Source of the DNA: Neostapfia colusana | Taxonomy: Eukaryota; Streptophyta; Magnoliopsida; Poales; Poaceae | Direction of reading: 5' to 3' | Length of the DNA: 64,000 nt | Assembly: GCA_030760725.1 (NCBI GenBank) | Contig: JASWHV010000016.1 | Coordinates: 16,793,084 to 16,857,083, forward strand | Part shown: in pieces, positions 21,053 to 32,753 of the stretch | Position numbering within the stretch: the first letter of the stretch is position 1 | Layout of the letters: each line of letters begins with the position of its first letter | Translations under genes and position numbers: made by a program | Notes under the pieces: generated by a model | Databases searched by the model: none | What the model was told of the DNA's origin: nothing | What the model saw: the letters and a program-made list of their open reading frames with translations, nothing else

Positions 21053-24000
21053 TGTGGCGGACCGGGATCCGCTCATTCTGGATCGCAGAGGGTGGTGCCG
21101 CACGATGCGACACTCGACAGCACACGTCAAAAGGCCACATTATATTACATGGGAAGACAAACTGAATGTACAAACAGGTACAAACTTCAGTTACAAACTA
21201 TTGTTTCTATTACACAGCGGAAGTTTACACTACAACTCACGCCCGTCTATCTAGCAAAAGTCGGCTGCCCAGCCCTAGGGCAGCCAACACTGGCTGCACT
21301 CTTCAGCTACGCGCGGTGTGTATGGCTCCCACTCAGCCGTGGTCCCCGACGGAGGGTAACCCTCGCCGGTGGACTCGTACTCTGAGTCTGTGGGTGGCTC
21401 CTCACCTGAAAAACACTTAAGCAGCAACCGTGAGCATGATGTCTCAACAAGACTTAACCGACTCACCTAGGCATGAAACTCTACATGAGGTGCACAATGA
21501 ACATAGGATAGTACCAGAGCATCAAATGGACACGCCTACCAGTTCATCCTTAGTTCATCTTTTAGCCACAAATTAACAGTTCAGGAATCTGAAATTTAGT
21601 AAGCAATATTTGGTGGCACTTATGTAGCAATACAATTATATCATAACAGCAATATTGAATCATAACATTCCATAAATCATCTATGTTACGACGCAGTGAA
21701 CAAGCGGTACTCGTCACTGCGAGGGACGGGGAATCGACTCGATATACACCTGCAGGGATATCCAAAGAGCACGTCACGTATGCCCACCTGTGGATCTGCA
21801 CAGCATGCTCACTCGATGTCGTACGGGACAACCTTTCACCCAACAGCCCAAACGTCGAACCGGTCGCACCGAAACGAGCAGGAGGTTCCCCACACGGAGC
21901 ATCTCTCTATGCTCGTTGGCAGATTTCCACCTTGCTGCCCTCAGCCTACACCTATAAATCGGTGCGTTATGCCTCGACGCCCGGAGGTTTAGGCTACATC
22001 GGTTTATCGGGGCCCATATATCCGATATGCCTTCGGTACGTTCAATACTTGTTCAGCAGGGCCGCACACGGATCGGTCCTCAATCGACACGGACAGGGCT
22101 GCGCACACTAGACTTCCTCTTGCTGCGCCCTAGCCCCTGCCTAGTCTCATTTTCACTACTAAAGTGGTCGCACATCACTCAACCGAACCCGTGTTTCCCA
22201 AGTCTAAACTCGCGAGTAGATTCCAACTACTCGACTTGTACCGAAGTCCTATGAATCATTAAGCATAGCCTGTCTATTCGAGGTCTTAGACACTACCCTC
22301 ACTCTTATGGAAAAGTTTTGGTTATGCAAGTGGGGTTCCATTCGTGCCCAACTTAGTGAACTACAATTTCAATTATAGCTCCTAGAGTTTGCATGAATTT
22401 TCCTAGCATTTTTTTGGAGCTAAGATCTGCCCAGAACTGAATTTCCAAGTTTTGGAAATACTCTGAAAATGTTTCTGTATTCAAATGAACACAGCACCTT
22501 CAAATCTGAATTGCCATGGTCAAATAAACTCCAAATGGTCTGAAACTTTTACAGAGTTTTACTAACATTCTAAGGAATATTCTGGCAAAATTTGAGGATT
22601 TTTGGATGAACCAAACTCTCTCTAAAATTCTTTTGCTGAAAAGATTTAAAGAATTTTCCAGAATTAAATAATGGGTTTCATACTAATTGGGTTTCATATT
22701 TGGATTGTACTATATTAGAGGAATCCAACAAAATTTGTTTCATAATTTTTGGATTCTCCTACACCAAGTTGTGGCTCTCTAAAGTTTCAACTAGAACTGA
22801 AGATCCCAAAATGTTTAAATGTCTGCCAGGGGGCCCCACCCGGCAGGTCTTCTCCTTCCTCGCGCCACACAGGGGCCCGCGGTGGCGCCCTCCGGCGAGC
22901 GTCGCCGGAACCGCTTTCCCGGCCATCTCCCGACCCCAGACTCGCCGCCCCGCCTTAACTTGCGACGCTGAACTCGGCTCGGGGGTCGCCGGCCGCCGTA
23001 GCTCACCGGAACAGGGCGCCCGACGGTGGCAGAAGCTGTTAGGGTTCCGGCGTGGTCGGGAATGCGCTACACCACATAAAAACGATCGGAGAGCACCGCG
23101 GGAGCTCGAGGTTGTCGAAAATGGCCGCCAAACCCCGTGAAAAGGTCGGCAACATAGAGCTCCACGGTGACCCGAGCTGTTATCCCATGGTGGCCCAAAA
23201 AACAACAAGAACCCGGTCATTTCTGGACCGTATCACTTGATTCATGGTCGAGGAGGGCCGCTAGGAAGTGAGGAAGGTGTGTGCAAGCTCACCCGAGCTG
23301 GGTTTGGACGGTACAGCTAGAATTTTGGGGTAAACTGACCCCTACCCGTATGCACTAGCTTTCGGAAATCTCAGGAATTCTATGCGCTCGGTCTATCAAT
23401 TGCTATGAGGGTTGCAGGTACACGATCTGGAGGTGAAGGCGCACCTTTTTCGTGTAGAAGTCAGGCGGTGAAAATGGCCGTGGGGTGCTGTCCACGGGGA
23501 GCAACCTCGGTTTTCTGCCGGGTGGCCTCGGTCCTCGGCTGCGATCGTCGATTTGTGGCTGAACAAAGCGCTAACGCCGCGAAGTAGCGGGTGGTTAGCT
23601 AGAGCACGCACTAGTGCTCCTTTTTTGTGTTGGAGGCTCGGGCAAAGGCCGAGCAGGCGCCGGCGTACAGTGGGAATCGGAGGAGCGGCGCCGGTGTGCG
23701 AGCAGAGCCCGGGGCGCTTGCTGGTCGGGAGAAAGAAGGGAAACACGCTCGGCTCAGATGCGTGGGGAGCGGTCACGTAGAGGAGGGGGCGACCCGTTGC
23801 CCGGTTGCCAGCGCAAGCGAAGAAGAACCAGGAGGTGGCTGGCCGAGGCGATCGGGCGCCGGTGTTGCCGTGCGCTGGCGCGCGGTTTCGGCCGAAGGAG
23901 AAAAGATCAGTGGGTAGACTTCTCGGTTAAGACTGCTGACATGTGGGCCTCCCCTCTAATTCTTTTTCTAATTTTGTCATTTCTATTTTTTTGCTGAATA

Positions 24001-24565
24001 TCTCCCCAGCTACTCACAATTTAATGTGAGACTTAGCCCCCAAGTTTTTGTTTGAATTTGAGTTCTCCCATTTGAATTTTGTTTGGCTGAATTTTCCTCG
24101 TGTTTGAACTGAAATTCAAATTCAGTTTTGGAATTCTTGCAAATTTAGCTCTTGACAAAATGAACTCCAACAGGGGTGAAAATTGGTAGGCTTACTCAGA
24201 AAAATGTGCTGAGTTTGAATATGAAGCTAACTTTTGAATTTGAGTGATGAAAGTTGCTGCAATTTGAATTTACATTCAAATTGGCCTCTTTTTCAAATAC
24301 CTCCAAAAGTGCCTCAAAAAGTGTTGGATTTACATGAAACTTGGCCTGAATATTCCCAAGACTTTTTAAGTTCTAGGGTGAGCTCAACCTCTCATGTTCA
24401 TGTGTAGAAATCCCACTTTGTGAAAGTGTAGCCTTTCCCCTCTAATCACTCTTTTGACGGAGGTTACTTGCTCTTCACAATTTTTCACAAGCTATCCACA
24501 ACAAAAACTGTGGTGTTGTGAGGTGACGAAAAGTTTTTGCAAGTCCCTTTTCTTGGGCTTTTACA
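21053..24565 (-). repeat. Element D 3' LTR
   Basis: 3,513 bp. On the minus strand it starts TGTAAAAGCCCAAG after the polypurine tract and ends GGTCCGCCACA. Compared with the LTRs of E it lacks about 0.55 kb (the counterpart of about 52365-52918), the deletion lying near 22350. The conserved hairpin is at 22214-22232. Many short GC-rich frames between 22700 and 24000 lie on both strands and are shared with the E LTRs; I do not regard them as genes. Confidence 0.9.
22214..22232 (-). other. Conserved LTR hairpin, element D
   Basis: On the minus strand GAGTAGTTGGAATCTACTC followed by GCGAG: the same stem as in B with one more loop base. Confidence 0.6.
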
Positions 24566-24600
24566 TCCCTCCCCCCTTAAAAGAATCTCGTCCCGAGATT
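24566..24600 (-). promoter_or_regulatory. Hairpin and polypurine tract of element D
   Basis: On the minus strand AATCTCGGGACGAGATT (24600-24584) leads into TTTTAAGGGGGGAGGGA, next to the LTR start at 24565. Confidence 0.9.
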
Positions 24601-24631
24601 ATAAAAGAAGAGGCAGCGATGTAATAGGGAC

Positions 24632-25924
24632 TTACCCGTGTTGAGACGTCATGAACTCCGGGTAGTTTGAGCGAAGGAATTCCTCGCTCTCCCACGTCGC
24701 TTCTTCGGCGGTGTGGTTGCTCCAGAGTATTTTGTAGAACCACAACGTTCTGCTACGCGTGGTTCTAGCTTTCTCATCAAGAATTGCCACCGGATATTCA
24801 TCATATGTCAAATCCGGTTGCAACTCGCCGATGTCTTCAGTAGGAACAACAGTTGTATGCTTTAGACATTTTCTCAGTTGTGAAACATGGAAAACATCAT
24901 GGACACCAGCAAGGGATGCCGGTAGCTCCAGTCTATACGCCGCTGGTCCACACTTCTCGGTGATAGCATAGGGTCCAATGAAGCGGGGAGCGAGCTTCTC
25001 CTTCACACCGAACCGGTGCACACCTTTCATCGGAGACACGCGGAGGTACACGTGTTCCCCAACGTCAAAGTGCAACGGTCTACACCTCTTATCAGCATAG
25101 CTCTTTTGCCGGGATTGAGCGGCCTTCAAGTTAGCTTGAATCGTCCGAACGCGCTCTTCGGCGTCGTTCATCACATCAACCCCGAATGTAACCCTTTCAC
25201 TGGACTCGCACCAGTTTAATGGGGTGCGGCATTTGCGACCGTAGAGAGCTTCGTAGGGTGCCATCTTGATACTCGCCTGATAGCCGTTGTTGTACGAGAA
25301 TTTCGCCAACGGTAGGTGATCATCCCAGTTTCTACCGTGGTGGATGGCACATGCTCTCAACATGTCTTCTAATACTTGGTTCACCCTCTCTGTTTGCCCA
25401 TCGGTCTGAGGGTGGTAGGCGGAGCTCCTAATCAGCTTAGTACCCAAAGCAGCGTGTAGCTGCTCCCAAAAGCGAGATACAAATAATGCACCTCGATCTG
25501 AGACGATGGTCTTGGGTACCCCATATAAGCAAAGAATCTTTGCTATGTACAGCTCCGCATATTTGCCGGCATTGTAACGTGTATTCACCGGGATGAAGTG
25601 AGCCGTCTTGGTTAACCGATCAACGATTACCAAAATGGAATCATACTTGTTGGCAGTTAGGGGCAATCCCACAATAAAATCCATGCTCACATCTTCCCAT
25701 TTCCATGCCGGGATCTTCAGAGGTTGTAGCAGCCCTGATTTCTTCATATGATCAGCTTTCACTCGTCTACACGTATCGCACTTGGATACGTACTTCGCTA
25801 CTTCTCGCTTCATCCGTGTCCACCAAAATTTCTTTTTCAAATCTTGGTACATTTTGTTGCTGCCCGGATGAATGGAGTATTTAGACAAGTGAGCTTCATC
25901 GAGGATCTTTCTCCTCAGTTCCAT
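24632..25924 (-). pseudogene. pol: Element D: integrase and chromodomain, open reading frame intact here
   Basis: A 430-residue open stretch, the 3' part of the D polyprotein. The zinc-binding module is H..H...C..C (DEAHLSKYSIHPGSNKMYQD, then KCDTCRRVKADH). The DDE core is complete: Asp in VSMDFIVGLP, Asp in TIVSDRGALF and Glu in QTDGQTERVNQVLEDML. Next are the GPY-type segment (APRFIGPYAITEKCGPAAYR), HDVFHVSQLRKCLK, and a chromodomain with VAILDEKARTTRSRTLWFYK and NHTAEEATWESEEFL. The full-length domain makes it the best-preserved integrase in the window. It is translated only as part of a polyprotein that has stops upstream, so I score it as a pseudogene. The first Met is internal, not a true start. 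Confidence 0.88.
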
Positions 25925-26872
25925 ATCCCGGGGTACGATTATGCGGTCATTGAACCATAGTGTCCCCTCATCATCCTTCTGGAAACATTTGATCTCCCCG
26001 TTGTCTATCCATCACCGGAGATGTGTCATGCCTTTATCAGTCTCCTGAGCTGCAATGATGTCCTCCCTAATAGTAGGGATGAGAGCAAGGTTGTACAACG
26101 ATCCATAAGGAACCAAGTATAAACTAGGCTCTTCCTCCTCTACCGGTGTAATGGTGAGGTGATTGACATGTGATTTCCGACTCAGCGCGTCGGCAACCAC
26201 ATTCGCCTTGCCGGGGTGGTAGTGAATCTCAATTTCATAATCTTTGATCAGTTCTAACCACCTCCATTTCCTCATGTTCAGCTCCTTCTGGGTGAAAATG
26301 TATTTCAAGCTCTTGTGGTCGGTGTAGAGGTGCATCAAATTCCCCAGGAGATAGTGCCTCCACATTTTCAGTGCCAAAACTACTGCAGCAAGCTCAAGAT
26401 CATGAGTGGGATAATGCTGCTCATGGTTCCGAAGTTGGCGTGAGCCATATGCGACCACACGTCCTTCCTGCATCAACACGCAGCCGAGCCCAATACCGGA
26501 CGCGTCACAATACACGTCGAAGGGCTTTGTTGTATCCGGTTGAGCTAAGACCGGGGCTTTGGTGAGATGCTTCACCAATGCTTAGAACGCTCCTTCACAC
26601 GCCGTGTTCCAAACATATTTCATCCCTTTCTTCAGCAATTCTGTCATCGGCTTAGCGAGCTTGGAGAAGCTTGGAATGAATCTCCGATAGTATCCCGCTA
26701 ACCCGAGGAAGCTTCTGACTTCATGAACTGAAGTGGGAGCTTTCCATTTCAGCACTTGCTCTATTTTGCTTGGGTCAACCGCAATGCCTTCCGCTGAGAG
26801 GATATGTCCCAAGAATGGCACTTGGCTGATCCAAAACTCGCATTTGCTGAACTTGGCGTAGAGCTTGTGGTC
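25925..26872 (-). pseudogene. pol: Element D: end of reverse transcriptase, and RNase H
   Basis: Same frame as gag and integrase. The RT thumb/connection reads PFLGHILSAEGIAVDPSKIE and RSFLGLAGYYRRFIPSFSKL. RNase H follows with FDVYCDASGIGLGCVLMQ, HDLELAAVVLALK, YTDHKSLKYIFTQ and HPGKANVVADALSRKS, so its acidic residues are all present. Stops are TAA at 26582-26584 (Gln in E) and TGA at 26012-26014 (Arg in E). It acts in the particle on RNA:DNA hybrids made during reverse transcription. Confidence 0.85.
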
Positions 26873-28194
26873 TCACAATCGTTGAAGAACGATTCTCAAG
26901 TGTTCGGCATGTTCGGCTTCTGTCTTGGAATAAACCAAGATATCATTGATGAACACTACCACAAATTTGTCCAGCTCCGGCATGAACACCGAGTTCATGA
27001 GGTACATGAAATGGGCTGGAGCATTTGTGAGACCAAAAGACATGACGAGATATTCATATAATCCATATCTCGTCGAGAAGGCCGTCTTCGGGATATCCTC
27101 CGCCGGGATCTTGATCTGATGATATCCAGAGCGAAGGTCCATCTTGGAGAACACACTTGCACCCACAAGTTGATCAAACAATATGTCGATGTGGGGCAGT
27201 GGGTACTTATTCTTGATGGTGACGGCGTTGAGCGGCCGGTAGTCCACACACAGCCTCAAGGTTTCATCCTTCTTCTTTACAAACAGCGCCGAGCATCCCC
27301 AAGGCGAGGAACTCGGCCTAATGAAACCTTTGCTCAACAGATCATTGAGCTGTTCTTTCAGTTCATCCAGCTCATTTGGAGCCATTTTATAGGGTCTCCG
27401 TGATATGGGCGTAGTCCCGGGTGCAGGCTCAATCTTGAACTCGACCTCCCGTTCAGGTGGCATGCCCGGAAGATCATCCGGGAACACGTCGGGGTACTCC
27501 CGGACTACGGGGATGTCCTCTAACTTGAGAGTTTCAGTATTGTTGATTGCTGAAACCTCCCGGACTGGATTATCTAATAAGAGGGACTGAGGACGGTGTA
27601 GTGGGGAGTTGAGGTGAACCGTCCGCGCTAAAGTTTCCAGGACAGCGCCATGGTAGCTTAGCCATGACATTCCCAAGATTGCATCAATCTTCTGCCCCTC
27701 AAGGATAATCATAGTGGTGGGATATATCTTCCCACCTAAGCACAATGGTGCTTTCGTAACCATCATCGTTGCTGAAATCTTTCCTCCCGGTGAGCAGATC
27801 ATATAAGAACACTCGGTTGGAAAGGCTTCCAGCTGATGCTTAACCACATATGATGCACTTATGAAGTTGTGGGTTACACCAGAATCAAAAAGTATGATGA
27901 TGGCTTGATGGTTGAGAGTGAACATACCCGCCAGCATGTTGTCTCCCTCCGGGGCGTCCTCATTGTCGAGGTGGCGAATGCCCCCAGTCCGCTGACCAAC
28001 CTTCTTGACCGGAGGTCGGCCTCGAGCACCGCCCTGGAACTGGGCTTGCCCGCTGCTTTGCTTCCTTGGGGACAGTCCTTCGAGAAGTGGCCCCGCCTGT
28101 CCACACGTGAAGCAAGTGAAACGGGGCGGTCCCCCGCTGATCGGTGGACGGAAACCCGGGGCACGTTGTGGCGGTGGAAATGCCCGGGATGCCG

Positions 28195-28226
<32 letters not shown>

Positions 28227-29176
28227 CTCGGTGGTGGCACCGGCGGTCGGAATGGAGGTGACTGAAAGGATTGTCCCCCGAACCGTTGAGGTCGCGCCGG
28301 TGGGTGCCACTGCTGCCCGGATGGTGTCTGATACACCATGCGGTACTTCTGGGGAGCGCCACCCCTACTGCTGGGTGGAGCGCTGCACTTCCGCTGCTCA
28401 GCTGCCAACTCCCGTTGAGCGTCCTCTTGCATGATCGCGGCATTTACGAGGTCGTTGAAGGTGCCGCGATTCCATTGCACGAGATGCGTCTTCATTTCGG
28501 GGTGTAACCCCCGATAGAAGTGCTCCCACCTTTTCTCCTCAGTGGAGATGTAGTCTGACGCATATTGCGCCAGATGGTTGAAGGCACGGGAGTAGTCATG
28601 GGCACTCCTCCCGCCCTTCTTCAGCTCCAAGAATTCTCGGGACTTTCTCTTCATTATTCCAGGAGGAATGTGATAGGCGCGGAACGCCTCCCGGAACTCT
28701 TCCCACTCCACGGCATGGCCAGCCGGACGTGAGGCGACATAATTCGCCCACCACGCACCAGCGGCACCGTGAAGTTGCTGCGCTGCGAACAAAGTCTTTT
28801 GCCGCTCCGTGCATTGGAGCAGCCCGAACTTGGACTCGATGGTCCGCAGCCAGTTGTCAGCCTATGGTTCTTCAGCTTCTGTGAACACTGGAGGGTGCGT
28901 ACTCATGAAATCCGAGTACGACACCTCACGGGGCTCACGAGGCCCCCTCTCTTGATGCCCCCCCCCTGCCTGGGACGTATTCTGCACGATCGTGCGGAGC
29001 AGGTCGGTCTGCTCCTCACGACCTCCCACCAGTGCCGCTATCACATCCGCTAGAGTAAGCGGAGGCGGCGGTGGTGGCTGCTGCTGCGGGGTGCTGTCGT
29101 AGGCCTGTGGCTGGGAGTCATCGCCTCCCTGTTGGCTAGAGCCACCAACCTCGTGCTTGGTCCTAGTGCGAACCAT
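26873..29176 (-). pseudogene. gag-pol: Element D: gag, protease and reverse transcriptase in one frame, with defects
   Basis: The start is Met at 29176-29174 (MVRTRTKHEVGG), followed by a polyproline stretch. A TAG at 28862-28864 interrupts, due to a small indel relative to E. The 639-residue open stretch then holds capsid (AYHIPPGIMKRKSREFLELK, YRGLHPEMKTHLVQWNRGTF), a Q10 run (28196-28225) and the zinc knuckle. The knuckle starts CFTCGQAG, but a +1 and a later -1 indel replace the HFAKDC part, so the CCHC metal site is lost. Protease has LFDSGVTHNF, with Val in place of the Ala of the DSGA motif in E. RT motifs run from residue 430, but the catalytic block reads FINDILVYS (Asn at residue 616 of this stretch, 26945-26947), removing one metal-binding aspartate. 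A TGA at 26873-26875 ends it (Arg in E). Confidence 0.9.
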
Positions 29177-30174
29177 CTGCAACCATACGACAATAAACAT
29201 CAGTCCCACAACATACTTCAGTGCAGTCAAATGAAATAGGCGTAAAAACATAATGACAATAAAAGATACGATACATCTCGTATGTAGATAATGTAATAAC
29301 TTTGCACAAGCTACACCATTGCCAGACCAAATACAAGCTAGTTACATCCAACTTGATGAACCTCCTCTTTGGAAGCTCACCATAACTAGGTTTGGTCACT
29401 ACAAGACACAAACCCGGTCTCTAGTAAAAAAAAACTTGAGTGAGACCTATACTCAGATCTTTCACTAGTTGAAGATAACCTCTCATGAGCATGCTCTACC
29501 CTATTGGAAGTATTCAAACCCCCTCTAGGGTACCACAATCTCTCATATGAGTTCAACTGTCATTCCTCTGTCAGAATGACCAGTTTATACATATCCAATC
29601 TTTTGATTTGGTTCTAGGCATTTTCATGACTCAAGCTGAATACCAAAGTTAAAGTTAACTTCAGTATCTTTCCAACGAGTACCTATTTGCCCTCAGATCA
29701 GCTCTGGTTAAAAAAAATTATGGTAATTGAAAGTCAGCAGAATTTCTGGAAGAATTTTAACAGCACCTCCCTGGGGAAATTGCTGTTTTCAACTCTGATT
29801 CCCACTGAATTCTGTGCTGAAATTTCAGAAACTTTGAATTTCAAAGATGTAACACATCTTCTACCCTTTCTAAAGATGTATCATATGAAAAATTTAGATT
29901 TTCCTACTGGGAGTTATGTTTGAAAAACAGAACAGTCCAGAGAGTGTTTCACTCTGTCCTGGTTCTGGACAGTTTACCTTCCTCTGGGATTTAAGCCATT
30001 TTAAGGTGTGTTTCAGCTCTGGAAGTGTACAACAAAGTTGTAGAGTACTTAAATACCTTTCCAGATCTATATACCACACCTCCCTGGGCTAAAAGACCTG
30101 TGAGTTATGCTCTGTTGAAGATCAGCAAACTTGCTGTCCAAAAAAGAGCACTCTGTTTTTCAGTCTTTTTGGAA
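29177..30174 (-). other. Element D leader, part next to gag
   Basis: Non-coding and colinear with 49226-50140 of E. It stops at a GGAA tetranucleotide (30171-30174) where element E begins; the leader continues on the far side of E at 55007. Confidence 0.8.
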
Positions 30175-31748
30175 TCCGCTCATCCAGGATCACAGAGGGT
30201 GGTGCCGCGCGATGCGACACCCGACAGCACACATCATAAGAACACATTATATTACATGGGAAAACAAACTGAATGTACAAAATAGTACACTTCTCAGTTA
30301 CCAACTAGGGTCTTTTATTACACAGCGGAAGTTTCTTTTGTACAACTCACGCCCGCCTATCTAGCAAAAGTCGGTTGCCCAGCCCTAGGGCAACCCACAC
30401 TAGCTGCACGTCTCAGCTCAGCGCGGCGTGTACGGCTCCCACTCAGCCGTGGTCCCCGACAGAGGGTAACCCTCGCCGGTGGACTCGTACTCCGAGTCCG
30501 TGGGTGGCTCCTCACCTGAAAAACACTTAAGCAGCAACCGTGAGCACGAAGGCTCAACAAGGCTTAACCGACTCACCTAAGCATGAAACTCTACATGAGG
30601 TGTACCATGACATAGGATAGCAATGTTGCAGCAATTGGACACGCCTACAAGTTCATCCTTAGTTCATCTTTTAGTACCAAGTTAACGGTTCATGAAGCTG
30701 AAATTTAGTGAGCAATATTTGGTGGCACACATGTAGCAATACAATTATATCATAACAGAAATATGGAATCATAACATTTCATTCATTAATCTATGTTACG
30801 ACGCAGTGAACAAGCGGTACTTGTCACCACGAGGGACGGCGAATCGACTCGATATACACCTGCAGGGAAACCCAAAGAGCACGTCACGTACGCCCACCCG
30901 TGGAGCTGCACAGCACGCTCACTCGATGTCGTACGGGACAACCTTTCACCCAACAGCCCAAACGTCGAACCGGTCGCACCGAAACGAGCAGGAGGTTCCC
31001 CACACGGAGCATCTCTGTATGCCCGTTGGCAGATTTCCACCTTGCTGCCCTCAACCTACACCTATAAATCGGTGTGCTATGCCTCGACGCCCGGAGGTTT
31101 AGGCTACATCGGTTTATCGGGGCCCATATATCCGATATGCCTTCGGTACGTTCAATACTTGTTCAGCAGGGTCGCACACGGATCGGTCCTTAATCGACAC
31201 GGGCAGGGCTGCGCACACAAGACTTCCTCTTGCTGCACCCTAGTCCCTGCCTAGTCTCATTTTCATTACTAAAGTGATCTCACATCACTCAACCGAACCC
31301 GTGTGTTCCAAGCCTAAACTCGCGAGTAGATTCCAACTACTCGACTTGTACCGGAGTCCTATGACTCATTAAGCATAGCCTGTCTACTCGAGGTCCTAGA
31401 CACTACCCTCACTCTTAGGGAAAAATTCTGTTTATGCGAGTGGGGTTCCATCCATCCTATACCTAATGCACAATCATACTTCATATGACACATGTAACAA
31501 AGTAAAACTTATAAAAAGGTTAATGCAAACCGGGGCTTGCCTTGTTGCTGCTGGTCAGGAGTTAGTTCTTCGTCCGGAAGCAGGAAGTCGAGAACCTCCG
31601 GAGCTTCCTCGCCTTCAGCTACTACACGTTATTGAAATACTACATGTTAATGAATATGCATACAAGTTTATTGTAATACTACTGCTAGTAGTTATTATCA
31701 CCAGTTTCTAACAACTGGAGCTCTGTTTAAGAATTTAAAGATGAACTG
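30171..31748 (-). repeat. Element E 3' LTR, distal part
   Basis: Colinear with 51079-52655 of the 5' LTR. The terminal 11 bp (TGTGGCGGACC on the plus strand) are missing at the 30171 junction. The conserved hairpin is at 31324-31342. AACTG at 31744-31748 is one copy of the F target duplication. Confidence 0.9.
31324..31342 (-). other. Conserved LTR hairpin, element E 3' LTR
   Basis: GAGTAGTTGGAATCTACTC on the minus strand, identical to the copies in D and in the E 5' LTR. Confidence 0.6.
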
Positions 31749-32062
31749 TGTCGAAGTGTTCGGTCGACACTTCCCCCGGGCCTGCACTGGGCAGCCCGCG
31801 GAGGTTCTTTTTCGGTGGGGCTAGTCCCTTGCGGAGAGCTTGCGCGGATGGATGAGTTAGTAAGAGCTTGACACGGTGAGTTTTACGTGGTTCAGGCCGC
31901 CGGAGCGTAAAACCCTACGTCCACGGCGAGCTATGGAGCTCGCTGTATTGCTTGCTGCTCATGGCCGGAGTCCTGAGCTTGGGGGTGAGTTACAGCTGGG
32001 GAGTGAATGGCTAGCGTATGAGTTGCAGAGTGCGAACCCTTGCTATCGTCGCCTACCCGAGC

Positions 32063-32070
32063 CTTTTATA
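32063..32070 (-). promoter_or_regulatory. TATA box of the F 3' LTR
   Basis: On the minus strand TATAAAAG in the context GGACTATAAAAGGCTCGGG. It lies about 770 bp from the LTR start and downstream of the G-box array, the normal order for a promoter. Confidence 0.7.
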
Positions 32071-32472
32071 GTCCAAGACTCGGGTGGCTTACAAGGGGGG
32101 CCCGGGACCCGACAGGTGGTCCCGGGGAGATTGACTGTTATCTACCGTATCTGCAGTTATGCCGGTAGTTGTCTCTGGCGAAGGCTTCCGAGTCTCCGTC
32201 ATGCCGCCCTGCCCGTGCCGCACGCTAGTCGTAGTGGTTGATGACGGCGCAGGCGGCATGGGATGTCTTGTCGCGGTGTTTATTGGCTGGCAGGTTCTGA
32301 CACCGCGCGCCAGTCTGTGATGCGACTGGGCGCAACGGCACCTGACAGAGGCGTGCTCCGCGTCTCCGTGTCTTGGGAAGACGCGGGCCTTGAATACCTT
32401 GTACGAGCAAGGTATGGGGCGTCTTTACGCCCGCTGCCTATCGCTCGGGGGCAGGCAGCGCCGTTCTGCTGC

Positions 32473-32753
32473 CACATGGCGGGCCCGGAGCCCTTCTCAG
32501 AGGAGAGGAGGGCCCGGCCCGCGGGGCACGTGGAGCCTCCGGACCTCTCCCCGCGGAGGGGGAGGTTCGGCTTCTGTCGGCCACGTGGCGGCCCCGGAGC
32601 TCCCCTCTGAGGAGAGGGAGGTCCGGCCCTACCGGATACGTGGCACCTTCGGACCCCTCGCCCGCGGAGGGGGACGTCCGGCTTCTGTATGCCACATGGC
32701 GGGTCCGGAGCTCTCCTCTGAGGAGAGGGAGGTCCGGCCCCGCCGGACGCGTG
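32473..32753 (-). promoter_or_regulatory. Six-copy G-box repeat in U3 of the F 3' LTR
   Basis: Core hexamers at 32473 (CACATG), 32527 (CACGTG), 32582 (CACGTG), 32637 (TACGTG), 32693 (CACATG) and 32748 (CGCGTG), spaced 54-56 bp. Each sits in a repeated unit with GGAGCTC, CTCTGAGGAGAGGGAGGTCC and CCGG. Three non-G-box copies differ from CACGTG by one transition at a CpG or CpG-adjacent position. bZIP and bHLH factors bind this core in plants. Confidence 0.75.

Noticed and set aside
21950..21962. TATAAATC on the plus strand in LTR D, with copies in E, as a promoter.
   Set aside because: It is on the strand opposite to the element's transcription and lacks any downstream gene.
22700..23997. Several GC-rich open frames of 90-150 codons on both strands (also at 42780-44215 and 53261-54574).
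   Set aside because: They lie in LTRs, recur in the other copies with broken frames, and show no domain or start context.
24632..25924. Calling the 430-residue integrase of D a functional gene.
   Set aside because: Its first Met is internal, there is no promoter or leader of its own, and the upstream polyprotein frame has four stops.
28196..28225. A CTG/CAG microsatellite of 10 units.
   Set aside because: It is the Q10 stretch of element D gag (Q5 in E), not an independent feature.
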